The translations under genes were made by a program, and so were the position numbers. A stretch of 64,000 bases of DNA, taken from contig LVWL01000012.1 of NCBI GenBank assembly GCA_002092835.1, positions 1 to 64,000 of the forward strand. Reading direction: 5' to 3'. Position 1 is the stretch's first letter. Each line of letters starts with the position of its first letter. The stretch is from Campylobacter concisus (lineage in GTDB: Bacteria; Campylobacterota; Campylobacteria; Campylobacterales; Campylobacteraceae). A model generated the notes under the pieces. That model saw nothing but the letters and a program-made list of their open reading frames with translations, had not been told where the DNA came from and ran no database searches. This document shows, piece after piece, positions 54,786 to 64,000 of this stretch.

Positions 54786-56638
54786 TGCACTATTACATAC
54801 TCGCATTTTATGGGCTAAATTTAGCCCCACTCACTTATGAAAGCGATCAAAAACTAGAAAAATTTCAAGGCGTAAAAGCTTCTTTAAGAGGCAAAATTCT
54901 TACTGCTTTTATCGTAAACGAGACTGGCAAGCCAGAGTTTAAAACAAGTAAAATTTTAGAAATTCTACCGATTAATTTAACTTCAATGCAAAGCGAATTG
55001 GCAATATTTATCTCAAAATATTACACATGCGAGCTTGGCATCAGCCTAAATTTATTTGAACCAAATGACACTATTGCAGCAGATAAATTTTATGAAAATC
55101 AAAATTTTAATGTGGCACCCAAACTAAGCGAAAAACAGCAAGAGACTTTGGATTTTATAAATAAACGTAAAATTTCACTCATCTTTGGCGACACTGGAAG
55201 CGGAAAAAGCGAGATTTACATCGCTAAGATCAGAGAAATTTTAAACGCAGGCAGCCAAGCGCTATTTTTAATGCCTGAAATTTCACTCACGCCACAAATG
55301 CAAAAACGCCTTGAGAGCTTCTTTGGCGAGGCAGTAGCAGTCTGGCACTCAAAGATAACATCAAAGAAAAAAGAGCAAATTTTAAAAGATATAAAAAGTG
55401 GCAAAGTTAGGCTAATCGCAGGTGCAAGATCTGCTTTGTTTTTACCACTTGAGAGGCTAAAACTCATTATCATCGACGAAGAACATGACGATAGCTACAA
55501 AAATACAGGCTCAAAGCCACACTACAACGCAAGAGATCTTGCCCTCTTTCTAACTAGTAAATTTGATCTACAAGTGGTGCTTGGAAGTGCCACGCCAAGT
55601 CTTACTAGCTTTTACAAGCAGGAGCATTTTCGCTTAAAAGGGACATATTTTGATTCGCAAAAAAATTACATTTTCGATGAGAGCGAGACTGGAATTAGTG
55701 AAATTTTAAAAGATGAAATTTCAAAAACACTCGCAAATAAAAAGCAAGCTGTCATCTGCCTGCCAACAAGGGCAAATTTTAAATATCTAGTCTGCAAAAA
55801 CTGCGGCGAAACGCTAAAGTGCCAATTTTGCAGCATCGGTATGAGCTATTACAAAAAACAAAACGTGCTAAAGTGTCAATACTGCGAGCATAAAATGACT
55901 GTGCCAAAGACCTGCCATCAGTGCGGTAGCGAGATGATAGAGGCCAAAAAGATCGGTACGAGCGAGCTACTTGAGAGGTTGCAAGCTGAGTTTGCTAATG
56001 CCAGAATAGCTAAATTTGACAGGGACGAGATAACGACGCAAAACAAGCTCGTAAAGGCTTTAAAAGAATTTAACGACGGCAAAATAGACATCTTGCTTGG
56101 CACGCAGATGCTAAGTAAGGGGCATGATTATCACAACGTTGAGCTTGCTGTCATCATGGGATTTGACGAGCTTTTAAATTTTCCTGATTATAAAGCCAGA
56201 GAGCGAACGCTTGCCCTTGCCATGCAAGTAGCCGGAAGAGCTGGCAGAAACGGGGTTGGCAGAGTTATCATTCAAAGCAAACAAAGAGAATTTTTTGAGA
56301 GCTACATCAGTGATTATGACGCATTTTTAAAAGATGAGATAGATTATAGAAAAGAGCTTTATCCGCCATTTACCAGGCTTCTTCGCATTATCATCTCACA
56401 TAAAGATGAAAAAATAGTAAAAAATACAATGAATGAATTTGTACAAAGAATAGAACCTTTAAGAAGCGATGAGCTTGAGATCATAGGATACGGAAAGTGC
56501 CAGATAGAGTATCTTGGAAGTAAATTTAGATATGAAATTTTACTTCGCTCAAACTCTCACATGCCTCTTTTAAAAGCTGCAAATCTCTGCAAAAGCGAAC
56601 TTAGCGATATTGATATAGACCCGGTAAATTTTAGTTAA
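54785..56638 (+). CDS. priA: Primosomal protein PriA (replication restart helicase)
   Basis: A 617-residue 3'-5' helicase that reloads the replisome at stalled forks. Walker A FGDTGSGKSEIY, DEEHD box, GSATPS, then the zinc-binding Cys arrays CKNCGETLKCQFC, CQYCEHKM and CHQCGSEM, and helicase C motifs LGTQMLSKGHDY and QVAGRAGR. ATG 54785 (HYYILAFYG) overlaps the pseudopilin stop by one base; an earlier in-frame ATG at 54767 lies inside it. Confidence 0.95.
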   Translation: MHYYILAFYGLNLAPLTYESDQKLEKFQGVKASLRGKILTAFIVNETGKPEFKTSKILEILPINLTSMQSELAIFISKYYTCELGISLNLFEPNDTIAADKFYENQNFNVAPKLSEKQQETLDFINKRKISLIFGDTGSGKSEIYIAKIREILNAGSQALFLMPEISLTPQMQKRLESFFGEAVAVWHSKITSKKKEQILKDIKSGKVRLIAGARSALFLPLERLKLIIIDEEHDDSYKNTGSKPHYNARDLALFLTSKFDLQVVLGSATPSLTSFYKQEHFRLKGTYFDSQKNYIFDESETGISEILKDEISKTLANKKQAVICLPTRANFKYLVCKNCGETLKCQFCSIGMSYYKKQNVLKCQYCEHKMTVPKTCHQCGSEMIEAKKIGTSELLERLQAEFANARIAKFDRDEITTQNKLVKALKEFNDGKIDILLGTQMLSKGHDYHNVELAVIMGFDELLNFPDYKARERTLALAMQVAGRAGRNGVGRVIIQSKQREFFESYISDYDAFLKDEIDYRKELYPPFTRLLRIIISHKDEKIVKNTMNEFVQRIEPLRSDELEIIGYGKCQIEYLGSKFRYEILLRSNSHMPLLKAANLCKSELSDIDIDPVNFS

Positions 56639-56845
56639 AAATGCTAGTCTAAAAACCATCCAACAAAGACATGGTAAATTTTAAAATAGATAATAGAGAA
56701 ACCTAAGGCTTATGAAAGCATTATGAAATTTGATAAGTTGGCTATAAAGAGTAAGTAAAATTTTAGAAACTACATCCAATAAAAATACTAATTTTTATAA
56801 ACTATTAAAAATAAATTTTCAAGCCTTTTAAAAGCCATTTTTCTT

Positions 56846-56851
56846 TATAAT
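56846..56851 (+). promoter_or_regulatory. Probable -10 box of ispG
   Basis: TATAAT in TTTTTCTTTATAATCCCC, 28 bases before the TTG start at 56879, after a 200-base AT-rich gap with no gene. Confidence 0.5.
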
Positions 56852-56878
56852 CCCCAATAAAAATTTAAAGGCAAAATT

Positions 56879-57937
56879 TTGCAACGATTCCCAACAAAAC
56901 AGATAAAAATTCGTAATGTTCTAATAGGTGGCGACGCGCCAATATCCGTGCAATCAATGACTTTTTCAAAGACAAAAGACGTAAAAAGCACGCTTGAGCA
57001 GATACAAAGGCTATATTTTGCAGGCTGTGACATCGTGCGCTGCGCAGTTTTTGATAAAGAAGACGCAAGCGCGCTCAAGCAGATAGTTGCAGGCTCACCT
57101 ATTCCAGTCGTTGCAGACATTCATTTTAATCACACCTACGCGCTTATAGTTAGCGAATTTGTCGATGCTATCCGCATAAATCCAGGCAACATTGGCTCAG
57201 CCAAAAACATAAAAGCGGTCGTTGATGCCTGCAGACAGCGAAATTTACCTATCCGCATAGGTGTAAATTCTGGCTCGCTTGAAAAGCAGTTTGAGGATCG
57301 CTATGGCCGCACAGTTGAGGCGATGGTGGAGAGTGCGATGTATAACATCAAGCTTCTTGAGGATTTTGACTTTACAGACATTAAAATTTCGCTCAAATCA
57401 AGCGACGTCGAGCGCACTATGCAAGCTTATAGGGCGCTTCGCCCAAAGACAAACTATCCGTTTCATCTTGGTGTTACTGAGGCAGGTACCACTTTTCACG
57501 CCACTATCAAGTCCGCGATCGCTCTTGGTGGGTTACTACTTGAGGGCATCGGCGACACGATGAGAGTTAGCATTACAGGTGAACTTGAAGAAGAGATCAA
57601 AGTCGCAAAAGCGATCTTAAAAGATAGTGGCCGACAAAAAGAGGGACTAAATATCATCTCATGCCCAACTTGTGGGCGTTTGCAAGCTGATCTCATGGCG
57701 GCAGTAAAGCTCGTAGAAGAAAAAACAAAAGGTATAAAAGAGCCGTTAAACGTCTCGGTCATGGGCTGCGTGGTAAATGCTATTGGTGAGGCAAAAGGTG
57801 CAGATGTTGCCATAGCATTTGGAAAAGGCAATGGCATGATAATGCGTCACGGCGAAGTGGTCGCAAGACTGCCTGAGAGCGAGCTTGTGGATAGATTTTT
57901 ACAAGAGATCGATGACGAGATAAAAAGTAGAGACTAA
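56879..57937 (+). CDS. ispG: 4-hydroxy-3-methylbut-2-en-1-yl diphosphate synthase (IspG/GcpE)
   Basis: A 352-residue 4Fe-4S enzyme of the MEP isoprenoid pathway (MEcPP to HMBPP). [15 protein letters not shown] at the start, [29 protein letters not shown], and the cluster Cys in [11 protein letters not shown] and [18 protein letters not shown]. The start is TTG 56879, the only sensible one. It is followed 11 bases later by dnaB. Confidence 0.95.
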   Translation: MQRFPTKQIKIRNVLIGGDAPISVQSMTFSKTKDVKSTLEQIQRLYFAGCDIVRCAVFDKEDASALKQIVAGSPIPVVADIHFNHTYALIVSEFVDAIRINPGNIGSAKNIKAVVDACRQRNLPIRIGVNSGSLEKQFEDRYGRTVEAMVESAMYNIKLLEDFDFTDIKISLKSSDVERTMQAYRALRPKTNYPFHLGVTEAGTTFHATIKSAIALGGLLLEGIGDTMRVSITGELEEEIKVAKAILKDSGRQKEGLNIISCPTCGRLQADLMAAVKLVEEKTKGIKEPLNVSVMGCVVNAIGEAKGADVAIAFGKGNGMIMRHGEVVARLPESELVDRFLQEIDDEIKSRD

Positions 57938-57947
57938 AGGAAAAGTT

Positions 57948-59360
57948 GTGGCAAAGCAAAGAGTTAACGAGATAGAATTTACCAACCTTTACGACATTGA
58001 TATGGAGCGAGCTATACTAAGCTCCATTTTGCAAAACAACGATATTTTAGGTGAAATTTTTGACATTGTTAAGGCAAAGGATTTTTATCTAAAAGGACAT
58101 TCGCAAATATACGATGCAATGGTAGCATGCCTAAATAGCGATGATCCTATAACTATGCCATTTTTAAAAAATAGACTTGGTGAAAAATACGACGAAGAGC
58201 TAATACTAGATATTTTGGGTACAAATTCCCTAATAGACATTCAAAAATACGCAAACGAACTAAGAGAAAAATCTATAAAAAGAAGTCTCGTAAAGATCGC
58301 TCACAACATACCAAGCAAGGTAAATGAAGACAAGCCAAGCCGTGATATGGTCGATGATCTTAGCCAGGAATTTTACTCTTTGATAGAAGGTGGAAGCACT
58401 GGAGTTATAAAAGAAGGCAAAGAGATCATCATGAAAATGATGGATCATATTAATGCTCAAGCCTTGCTTGGCGAAAAAGATATTGTTGGACTTGATACTG
58501 GATTTAAGAAGCTAAATGAGATGATAAAGGGCTTTAAAAATGGTGACCTCATCATCGTCGCAGCTCGTCCAGGCATGGGGAAAACGACACTTTGTTTAAA
58601 TTTTATGAGTCAGGTTTTAAAAAATAATGCTGGAGTTGTTTTTTTCTCGCTCGAGATGCCAGCTGAGCAAATAATGATGAGAATGCTAGCAAGCAAGACC
58701 TCTATCCCGCTTCAAGACATAATGACTGCAAAGATGGATGATGAAGCGTTGGCTAGATTTAGCGATGCTTGCGAGGAGTTCGCGGCTAGCAAGCTTTTTG
58801 TGCATGATAGTGGCTATGTAAATATCCATCAAGTAAGAACACAAATGCGAAAACTAAAGGCTATGCATCCTGAAATTTCACTTTGCGTGATTGATTACAT
58901 CGGTCTTATGATGAGTACAAATAACTACGCTGATCGTCACGTCCAAATAGCTGAAATTTCTCGTGGGTTAAAGCTTTTGGCACGTGAGCTAGATATGCCA
59001 ATCATCGCTCTTTCTCAGCTAAACAGAAGCCTAGAATCTCGCGCAAACAAACGCCCTATGCTAAGTGATCTAAGAGAGTCAGGCGCGATCGAGCAAGATG
59101 CTGACATCATTCTTTTTGTTTATAGAGATGAGTTTTATCTAGAACAAGAAGAAAAAGAGAAAGAAAAACGCGCAAGTGCCGAGGGTAAAGAGTACAAGAG
59201 CAATCACGTCTTTAATAAGCTTCAAGAAAAGGCTGAGATCATAGTTGGCAAAAATAGAAATGGCGAAACTGGCTCAGTTGATGTGCTCTTTCAAAAGCAA
59301 CACTCAAGATTTGAAGATATGTCTGCAATGCCAGTATCTGATGTTTCATTTGAAGGCTGA
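57948..59360 (+). CDS. dnaB: Replicative DNA helicase DnaB
   Basis: A 470-residue hexameric fork helicase. N-terminal DnaB_N domain (about 15-115), linker helix, then the RecA-like domain with Walker A ARPGMGKTTLCLNF (about 205-218), the SLEMPAEQI and CVIDYIGLM Walker B region, and LNRSLESRANKRPMLSDLRE. Start GTG 57948. It is coupled to the ComEC-like gene by TGATG. Confidence 0.96.
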   Translation: MAKQRVNEIEFTNLYDIDMERAILSSILQNNDILGEIFDIVKAKDFYLKGHSQIYDAMVACLNSDDPITMPFLKNRLGEKYDEELILDILGTNSLIDIQKYANELREKSIKRSLVKIAHNIPSKVNEDKPSRDMVDDLSQEFYSLIEGGSTGVIKEGKEIIMKMMDHINAQALLGEKDIVGLDTGFKKLNEMIKGFKNGDLIIVAARPGMGKTTLCLNFMSQVLKNNAGVVFFSLEMPAEQIMMRMLASKTSIPLQDIMTAKMDDEALARFSDACEEFAASKLFVHDSGYVNIHQVRTQMRKLKAMHPEISLCVIDYIGLMMSTNNYADRHVQIAEISRGLKLLARELDMPIIALSQLNRSLESRANKRPMLSDLRESGAIEQDADIILFVYRDEFYLEQEEKEKEKRASAEGKEYKSNHVFNKLQEKAEIIVGKNRNGETGSVDVLFQKQHSRFEDMSAMPVSDVSFEG

Positions 59361-60634
59361 TGCGTTTTAAAGCTTTAAAGAATAAAGAATTTTTTACTAT
59401 ATTTTGTCTGATTTGCCTTTGCATTTTTTCTATAAATTTGGCTATTAGCTATCATAAATATCAAATTTTTATGGACAAAGGCGAACAAGAGCTAACAGCA
59501 ACCGTGATTTCTAGCTACGAAAAGCTTGGAGATGACGGCAAGAAAAGGCAAATTTTAAAGCTTAAAACTGATGAGTTTTCATTTTATACGCTTGGAGCTA
59601 AAGCAGATGACTTTAAAGCTGGAGATAATATATTTCTAAGCATCATAAATTTAGACGTTAGTTTTAAAGACTATCTTGCTTCCTCCTTTTATATGCCTAG
59701 CTTTTCACGCGAAAAACTACCACAAAAAGCCACGCTAAATATCAACCAAAAATTACAATCACTCATCTACGCCCAGCATGAAAATAGTAAAATTTCACAG
59801 CTCTACTCGGCTCTATTTTTAGGCACAAGTATCGATGCAGAGTTAAGAGATGACGTCTCGCACCTTGGCATAGCGCATCTTATAGCCATAAGTGGCTATC
59901 ATTTAGGTTTTATAAGTGCGGTTATATTTTTTGTATTTAGGCCACTTTTAAAATTTTTATATGCGAGATTTTTACCTTTTAGAAACTACAACTTTGATCT
60001 AGCCATTATCGTTTTTATAGTCTTGTCATTTTACTTTTTTATAATAGGCTTTATACCAAGCTTTTTGCGAGCGTTCTTAATGAGCATTTTAGGATTTTAT
60101 TGCACGTTAAAAGGCGTTAAAATTTTAAACTTCAAAACACTTTTTATAGTGACACTTGTTAGCATATCGCTCTTTCCGCAGCTACTTTTTAGCGTAGGTT
60201 TTTACTTTTCACTCATGGGCGTTTTTTACATATTTTTATACTTTAAACACCTAAAAGATAAATTTTCGCCCTTCATTCATCTTATTCTTTTAAATTTATA
60301 TGTTTGCTTTGCAATGGAAATTTGCGTGCTTTATTTCTTTCCACTCATTAGCTTACAGCAGCTTAGCGTCCTTGCTATCAACTACATCTTTAGCGTTTTT
60401 TATCCATTAAGTGCTGCACTTCATATCGCTTCGTATGGCGACATTTTTGATGGCTTGCTAAATAATGTTTTAAATTTTAGACTAAGCTCGACTAAAATTT
60501 TCGTGCCAGCTATTATTTTTATCTTTTATAATATCGCTTCACTTCTAGCTATAAAATTTAGATCCATATTCTACATTTTACCGCTGCTTGGGCTTTTGTG
60601 CTTTGCTATTGCCAGCTATAAAATTTACGCCTAA
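59360..60634 (+). CDS. ComEC/Rec2-like competence membrane protein
   Basis: A 424-residue polytopic protein of the ComEC/Rec2 group, which forms the inner-membrane DNA channel for transformation. N-terminal TM then a soluble strand-rich region (about 30-130, DUF4131-like), then the competence core LIAISGYHLGFISAV and FFIIGFIPSFLRAFLMSILG. It lacks the C-terminal metallo-beta-lactamase domain, as is common in small epsilonproteobacterial forms. ATG overlaps the dnaB stop. Confidence 0.85.
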   Translation: MRFKALKNKEFFTIFCLICLCIFSINLAISYHKYQIFMDKGEQELTATVISSYEKLGDDGKKRQILKLKTDEFSFYTLGAKADDFKAGDNIFLSIINLDVSFKDYLASSFYMPSFSREKLPQKATLNINQKLQSLIYAQHENSKISQLYSALFLGTSIDAELRDDVSHLGIAHLIAISGYHLGFISAVIFFVFRPLLKFLYARFLPFRNYNFDLAIIVFIVLSFYFFIIGFIPSFLRAFLMSILGFYCTLKGVKILNFKTLFIVTLVSISLFPQLLFSVGFYFSLMGVFYIFLYFKHLKDKFSPFIHLILLNLYVCFAMEICVLYFFPLISLQQLSVLAINYIFSVFYPLSAALHIASYGDIFDGLLNNVLNFRLSSTKIFVPAIIFIFYNIASLLAIKFRSIFYILPLLGLLCFAIASYKIYA

Positions 60635-61494
60635 GCGATCTTCATACCATAAAATTTCATTATCTTGTTGTGAATTATCAAAGATATATACATTATAACA
60701 GCGCCTAAAATTAGCCTAGTTAAGTCTGTATCCTTTTGCCAAAAGACTAAATTTACGATGATGGCGGCTGGAATGAGAGCGTTATTCATAATGGCAAGCA
60801 CGCCGCTATCGACCTCGCAAGCACCTTTGTTCCACATAAAATACCCTAGCCCACTAGCGACCACTCCAAGCCAAAGAAGCACTAAAATTTGCGTTGAAGT
60901 AAGTGAAAATTTGGCTGGATTGCCAAGAGCAAGAAGCGCAACGACAGCTACAAAAAATGCACCAAAATGAAAGTAGCCAAAGACATTTTTTTGATCCACG
61001 TCAAATTTTTCTAAAAGTGCCTTATATGCACTCTGTCCTGCCCCAAAGCAGATATTTGCCGCTTGCACTAGCAAAAAGCCCTTTAATACACCATCGTTTA
61101 TAGCGCCATATTTTATAACCAAAGCTCCAAAAACCGCAACGCCAACGCTAAATAGATAAAGTGGTCTAAATTTAAAGCTAAATGCGTCGTAGATGAGCGT
61201 CACATAAAACGGCGTAAAAATGGTAAAAAGTGCTACTTCTGGCACGCTTAGATACAAGAATGAATTGTAATAAAATAGATACATAAGTCCTATTTGCACC
61301 GCTCCGATCGCCATTATGCCAAATGCTAGCTTTGGGCTAATACCACGAAATTTTGTAAATGGCAAAAAGACTAAGCTCGCAAGCGCAACCCGAATAAAAA
61401 CAGCCAAATAGCTATCAACCTTACCAGCTAAAAACTCACCTATCAAACTAAAGCTAAAAGCCCACAAAATGGTTACAAAGATCAGTTTATTCAA
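60631..61494 (-). CDS. EamA/DMT family exporter
   Basis: A 287-residue, ten-TM drug/metabolite transporter. Two EamA halves are visible: FIRVALASLVFLPFTKFRG, VQIGLMYLFYYNSFLYLSVPE and LFSVGVAVFGALVIKYG in the first, and GAGQSAYKALLEKF and LGVVASGLGYFMWNKGACEV in the second. The substrate is unknown. It starts inside the 3' end of the TolC-like gene, so they form a transcription unit, and it converges with the ComEC-like gene (four-base overlap). Confidence 0.88.
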   Translation of the reverse strand: MNKLIFVTILWAFSFSLIGEFLAGKVDSYLAVFIRVALASLVFLPFTKFRGISPKLAFGIMAIGAVQIGLMYLFYYNSFLYLSVPEVALFTIFTPFYVTLIYDAFSFKFRPLYLFSVGVAVFGALVIKYGAINDGVLKGFLLVQAANICFGAGQSAYKALLEKFDVDQKNVFGYFHFGAFFVAVVALLALGNPAKFSLTSTQILVLLWLGVVASGLGYFMWNKGACEVDSGVLAIMNNALIPAAIIVNLVFWQKDTDLTRLILGAVIMYISLIIHNKIMKFYGMKIA

Positions 61495-62721
61495 TTATCA
61501 CCTCATTTATTTTTCTTGCACATTCAAAAAAATACTCAAGCTTGTTTAGCTCAAGTAAATCGCTATCAAGGATAAAATTTGCCCTGTCGCTAAAATTTTT
61601 CTCACTCACAAACAAAAATTCTTCATATTTTATCTCACCATCAAGATAGCCATTTAACAAATCAACAAAATCACTATCAAGCTTATCTTGCTTCAAATCT
61701 TGCAAATTTAACTTTGCATTTAAGCCTTTGATCGTGCTTTCTAGCTCTTTTAGGCGAGCGATTATCCTATTTTCTTCATCGCTTAGATCAAGTGCCGCTT
61801 TTTGCTCTTCAATGCGTTTAACTTGACTTTGTTTGCTAAGACTTAAGCTATCAGGCAGTTTCCACTCAAATTCCACTCTAGGCCTGTTCGCATCAGCGTA
61901 AGCGCCTATCATCTGCGAAGTCGTCCTCTCACCTTTTTTAAAGCTGTTATTATTCACACTTTGCATATCTTTTAAGTAAATTTTTGAGCAAATTTGCTCT
62001 TTTGCTTCTCATTTTCTTGCTCTTTTATAAATTTTTCTTGCTCCATTGCCCCAAGTTTTGCGCTTATATCATCTTTACTAAAATCAGGCATCATTATCTT
62101 TGAGCCAGCATTAAAGCCGATCTCGCCATTTGAGAGTAAATTTATCCTTGAGTTTAGCTCGGCTAGCTTAAGTCCAAGCTCGTCTAGCTCGGCTCTTTTT
62201 TTATTAAGAGTAAAATTTATCGCATCAAATTCACTCTTATCGATCTCGCCATATTCAAACCAAAACTCATTTTCAGCCACAGCCTTAGCAAAACTATCCA
62301 CAAATTTTGTCTCTAAATTTATAAGTGAATTTAGTGCAATGGCGTTGAAATAGACCTTTGCGACCTGAAAAGCAGTGAGATTCATCAGCTCTTCATCTTT
62401 ATAAATTTTCTCCACGCCCTTGTGGTCTAGAATTTTATCAGCAGCCTCGCTCGCACCACCATCAAAGATAAGATACTCAACCTTTGCCGTGATCGATCCT
62501 GCCTTTGTCATATATCCGCCCTTTATCTCATCAGGCACAAAGGTATATCTGCCATCAAGGGATAAATTTAGCTTTTTACTCTTATTTTTATTTATATATT
62601 CATTTTTATTAAATTCTTTTAAACTCTCAAGCCTTGCACTTTGCGCTAGAGCGATGATCTCTAGTAAATTTCCAGCCCAAAGAGGCAAGGCAAAGAGCAA
62701 AACTGCCAAAATTTTCTTCAA
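61487..62721 (-). pseudogene. TolC-like outer-membrane efflux protein, split by a one-base deletion
   Basis: The outer-membrane duct of the RND pump. Signal peptide from TTG 62721 (KKILAVLLFALPLWAG), then long helices (for example AFQVAKVYFNAIALNSLINL, EIDKSEFDAINFTLNKKRAE). The frame breaks after KSKFAQKF: one T missing at about 61978-61980 gives FYLKDMQSVNNNSFKKGE and links it to the second part, which has further coiled-coil helices. Whole length about 411 residues. The RND gene is just upstream, overlapping by four bases. Confidence 0.8.
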
Positions 62722-64000
62722 ATTCTCTCCCTTTCATAAAATTTTCTTATAGATTTATCAAGATTATAAACCCACGCAAAGAGCACTGGCACAACAAGTA
62801 GGCTTAGCAAGGTCGAGCTAATGAGTCCAAAGATGATGCTTATAGCCATAGGTGAGTTTGCCTCAAAGCCAGCTCCTCTGCTAAGTGCAAGAGGGAGCAT
62901 AGCAAATATCATCGCAAAAGTGGTCATCAAAACAGCTCTTAGGCGCTTTTTAGCAGCCATTTTCACAGCTTCGTTTGCCTCTATACCGCTATTTGCAAAG
63001 TAGTTTGCAAAATCAACTACCAAAATGGCGTTTTTACCGACCATGCCAAAGAGCAAGATGACGCCAACCATGACAAATAGACTAAATGGATTGCCGCTTA
63101 TAAAAAGTCCGATCACGACGCCACAAAAGGCAAGCGGCATGGCAAGCATGATGAGAAATGGCAGCAAAAAGCTCTCGTAAAGTGCAGCTAGCACCATGTA
63201 AATAAGCACTGCGCTCGCACTTACTGTAAAGATAAAAGAGGCGTTTGTATCGTCCATCAGCTCGACAAACCCAAGAAATTTATACTTGAAATTTGCTGGC
63301 AAAATTTCATCAAGCTTCTTTGAAATTTCATTTGCCACGCTATTTAGCGGAGCGTTATTTTTGGTATTTGCTAGAAATTTGATCTCATCGGCCCTATTAA
63401 ACCTTGAAATGCTAGCTGGCTTTTGCTCAAAACTAATCGTCGCCACATCGCCAAGTGTGACAAAAAAGCCCTCTTTGCTTCTTATCTTGGTCTTTAAAAT
63501 ATCATTTGTATCGCTTCTAAATTTATCATCAAGGCGCATATAAAGCTCATACTCTTTACCATTTTCGTTTTCAAAAACAGAGACCTCGTTCTGGCTAAAT
63601 GCGCTATAAACGGCGCTTGCAATGCTGGCTTTGTCTAAATTTAGCCTCTTAGCCTTATCTTCATCGATAGAAATTTGCACGCGCTTTAGCAGATCTTCTT
63701 CTGGCGAATTTACATCCGTTGCATCATTTATCTCTTTTAGCATCTTGCTGATCTTTGGTACAAATTTTTCTAAATCTTTCCCATTTTCAGAGGTGATAGT
63801 AAGCTTAACTGGCTGCACATCGCCACCTTCAACAACTGGCAAGTCAGCCACGATGACGCTCATATCGTCACTTTTTAGCTTGTCGCGAAACCTCTGCATG
63901 ATAGCGTTTTGCCGCTCGTGATTAGCTCTATCTTTTAGCTCCTTTAGCCTAACGTAAGCTTTTACAAGATAAGGCTGCTTGGCGTCTGTGTAGCCAAGGA
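62718..64000 (-). CDS. RND efflux transporter permease, cut by the window edge
   Basis: The C-terminal 427 residues of an HAE1-type inner-membrane proton-driven pump; the N-terminal part lies right of the window. The reading frame continues without a stop to base 64000. Visible: periplasmic porter parts (PVKLTITSENGKDLEKFVPK), FLLPFLIMLAMPLAFCGVVI, the GMVGKNAILVVDFAN TM motif with proton-relay acids nearby, and the AAKKRLRAVLMTTFAMIFAM end. It works with the downstream TolC-like protein; the membrane-fusion protein must lie beyond the window. Confidence 0.92.
   Translation of the reverse strand, partial: LGYTDAKQPYLVKAYVRLKELKDRANHERQNAIMQRFRDKLKSDDMSVIVADLPVVEGGDVQPVKLTITSENGKDLEKFVPKISKMLKEINDATDVNSPEEDLLKRVQISIDEDKAKRLNLDKASIASAVYSAFSQNEVSVFENENGKEYELYMRLDDKFRSDTNDILKTKIRSKEGFFVTLGDVATISFEQKPASISRFNRADEIKFLANTKNNAPLNSVANEISKKLDEILPANFKYKFLGFVELMDDTNASFIFTVSASAVLIYMVLAALYESFLLPFLIMLAMPLAFCGVVIGLFISGNPFSLFVMVGVILLFGMVGKNAILVVDFANYFANSGIEANEAVKMAAKKRLRAVLMTTFAMIFAMLPLALSRGAGFEANSPMAISIIFGLISSTLLSLLVVPVLFAWVYNLDKSIRKFYERERI

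Overview
The window looks like a chromosomal piece of a low-GC Campylobacterota genome, most likely a Campylobacter of the C. concisus type. The evidence is an AT-rich genome with TTG/GTG starts and TATAAT-type -10 boxes, a CjaA-like binding lipoprotein with its ABC transporter, the uvrB - two small genes - pseudopilin - priA - ispG order that I recall from Campylobacter, fliL, ribonuclease Y, and DKNYY and Sel1-like proteins. I assign it by gene content and recall, not by alignment. No rRNA, tRNA, CRISPR array, insertion sequence or prophage was seen.

Layout. 0.1-4.7 kb (minus): five genes from 5-formyl-THF cyclo-ligase through rny to a SYLF protein, a DedA protein and a DUF945 protein. 4.8-8.0 kb (plus): a thioredoxin-like lipoprotein, ftsY, a VanZ-like protein and radA. 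8.1-9.9 kb (minus): an unknown protein behind a FliA/sigma28-like promoter, acpS and fliL. 10-12.8 kb: ybaK, midA, a TRIC/UPF0126 channel and a second SYLF protein. 12.9-20.4 kb: the most interesting block. A Fur-family regulator with Fur-box-like sites is followed by a tightly packed series: an HMA-like protein, a membrane-anchored ferritin-like protein, three small membrane or lysine-rich proteins, a P1B-type ATPase with SCA in place of CPC, an AGCS symporter, a 90-residue protein and modD. This resembles the ferrosome (fez) iron-storage organelle clusters known from other bacteria. 20.8-29.9 kb: a GC-rich BCCT transporter, two DKNYY paralogues, an ABC-F ATPase, a MATE exporter and a YgjP-like peptidase.

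29.9-40.2 kb: a Sel1-like secreted protein, a TAXI-type TRAP transporter, pstSCAB, and an agmatine-to-putrescine operon (aguA/aguB with a CDF transporter). 40.3-43.3 kb: an amino-acid (probably cysteine) ABC importer ending in a CjaA-like lipoprotein. 43.7-51.0 kb: phosphohexomutase, groEL/groES with a CIRCE-like operator, an AsmA-like protein and an MFS exporter. 51.0-51.8 kb: a noncoding stretch with degenerate repeats. 51.8-64.0 kb: uvrB, the small genes, pseudopilin, priA, ispG, dnaB, a ComEC-like protein, an EamA exporter, and a TolC-RND efflux pair that runs off the right edge.

A striking feature is that at least seven conserved genes (radA, a SYLF gene, uup-like, the TRAP permease, aguA, uvrB and tolC-like) are each broken by loss of a single base, and uvrB is hit twice. 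A ninth case probably explains the odd 5-FCL/rny overlap. All are deletions and most sit in short homopolymers. This points to residual assembly error more than to gene decay, so these genes should be read as probably functional in the living strain.
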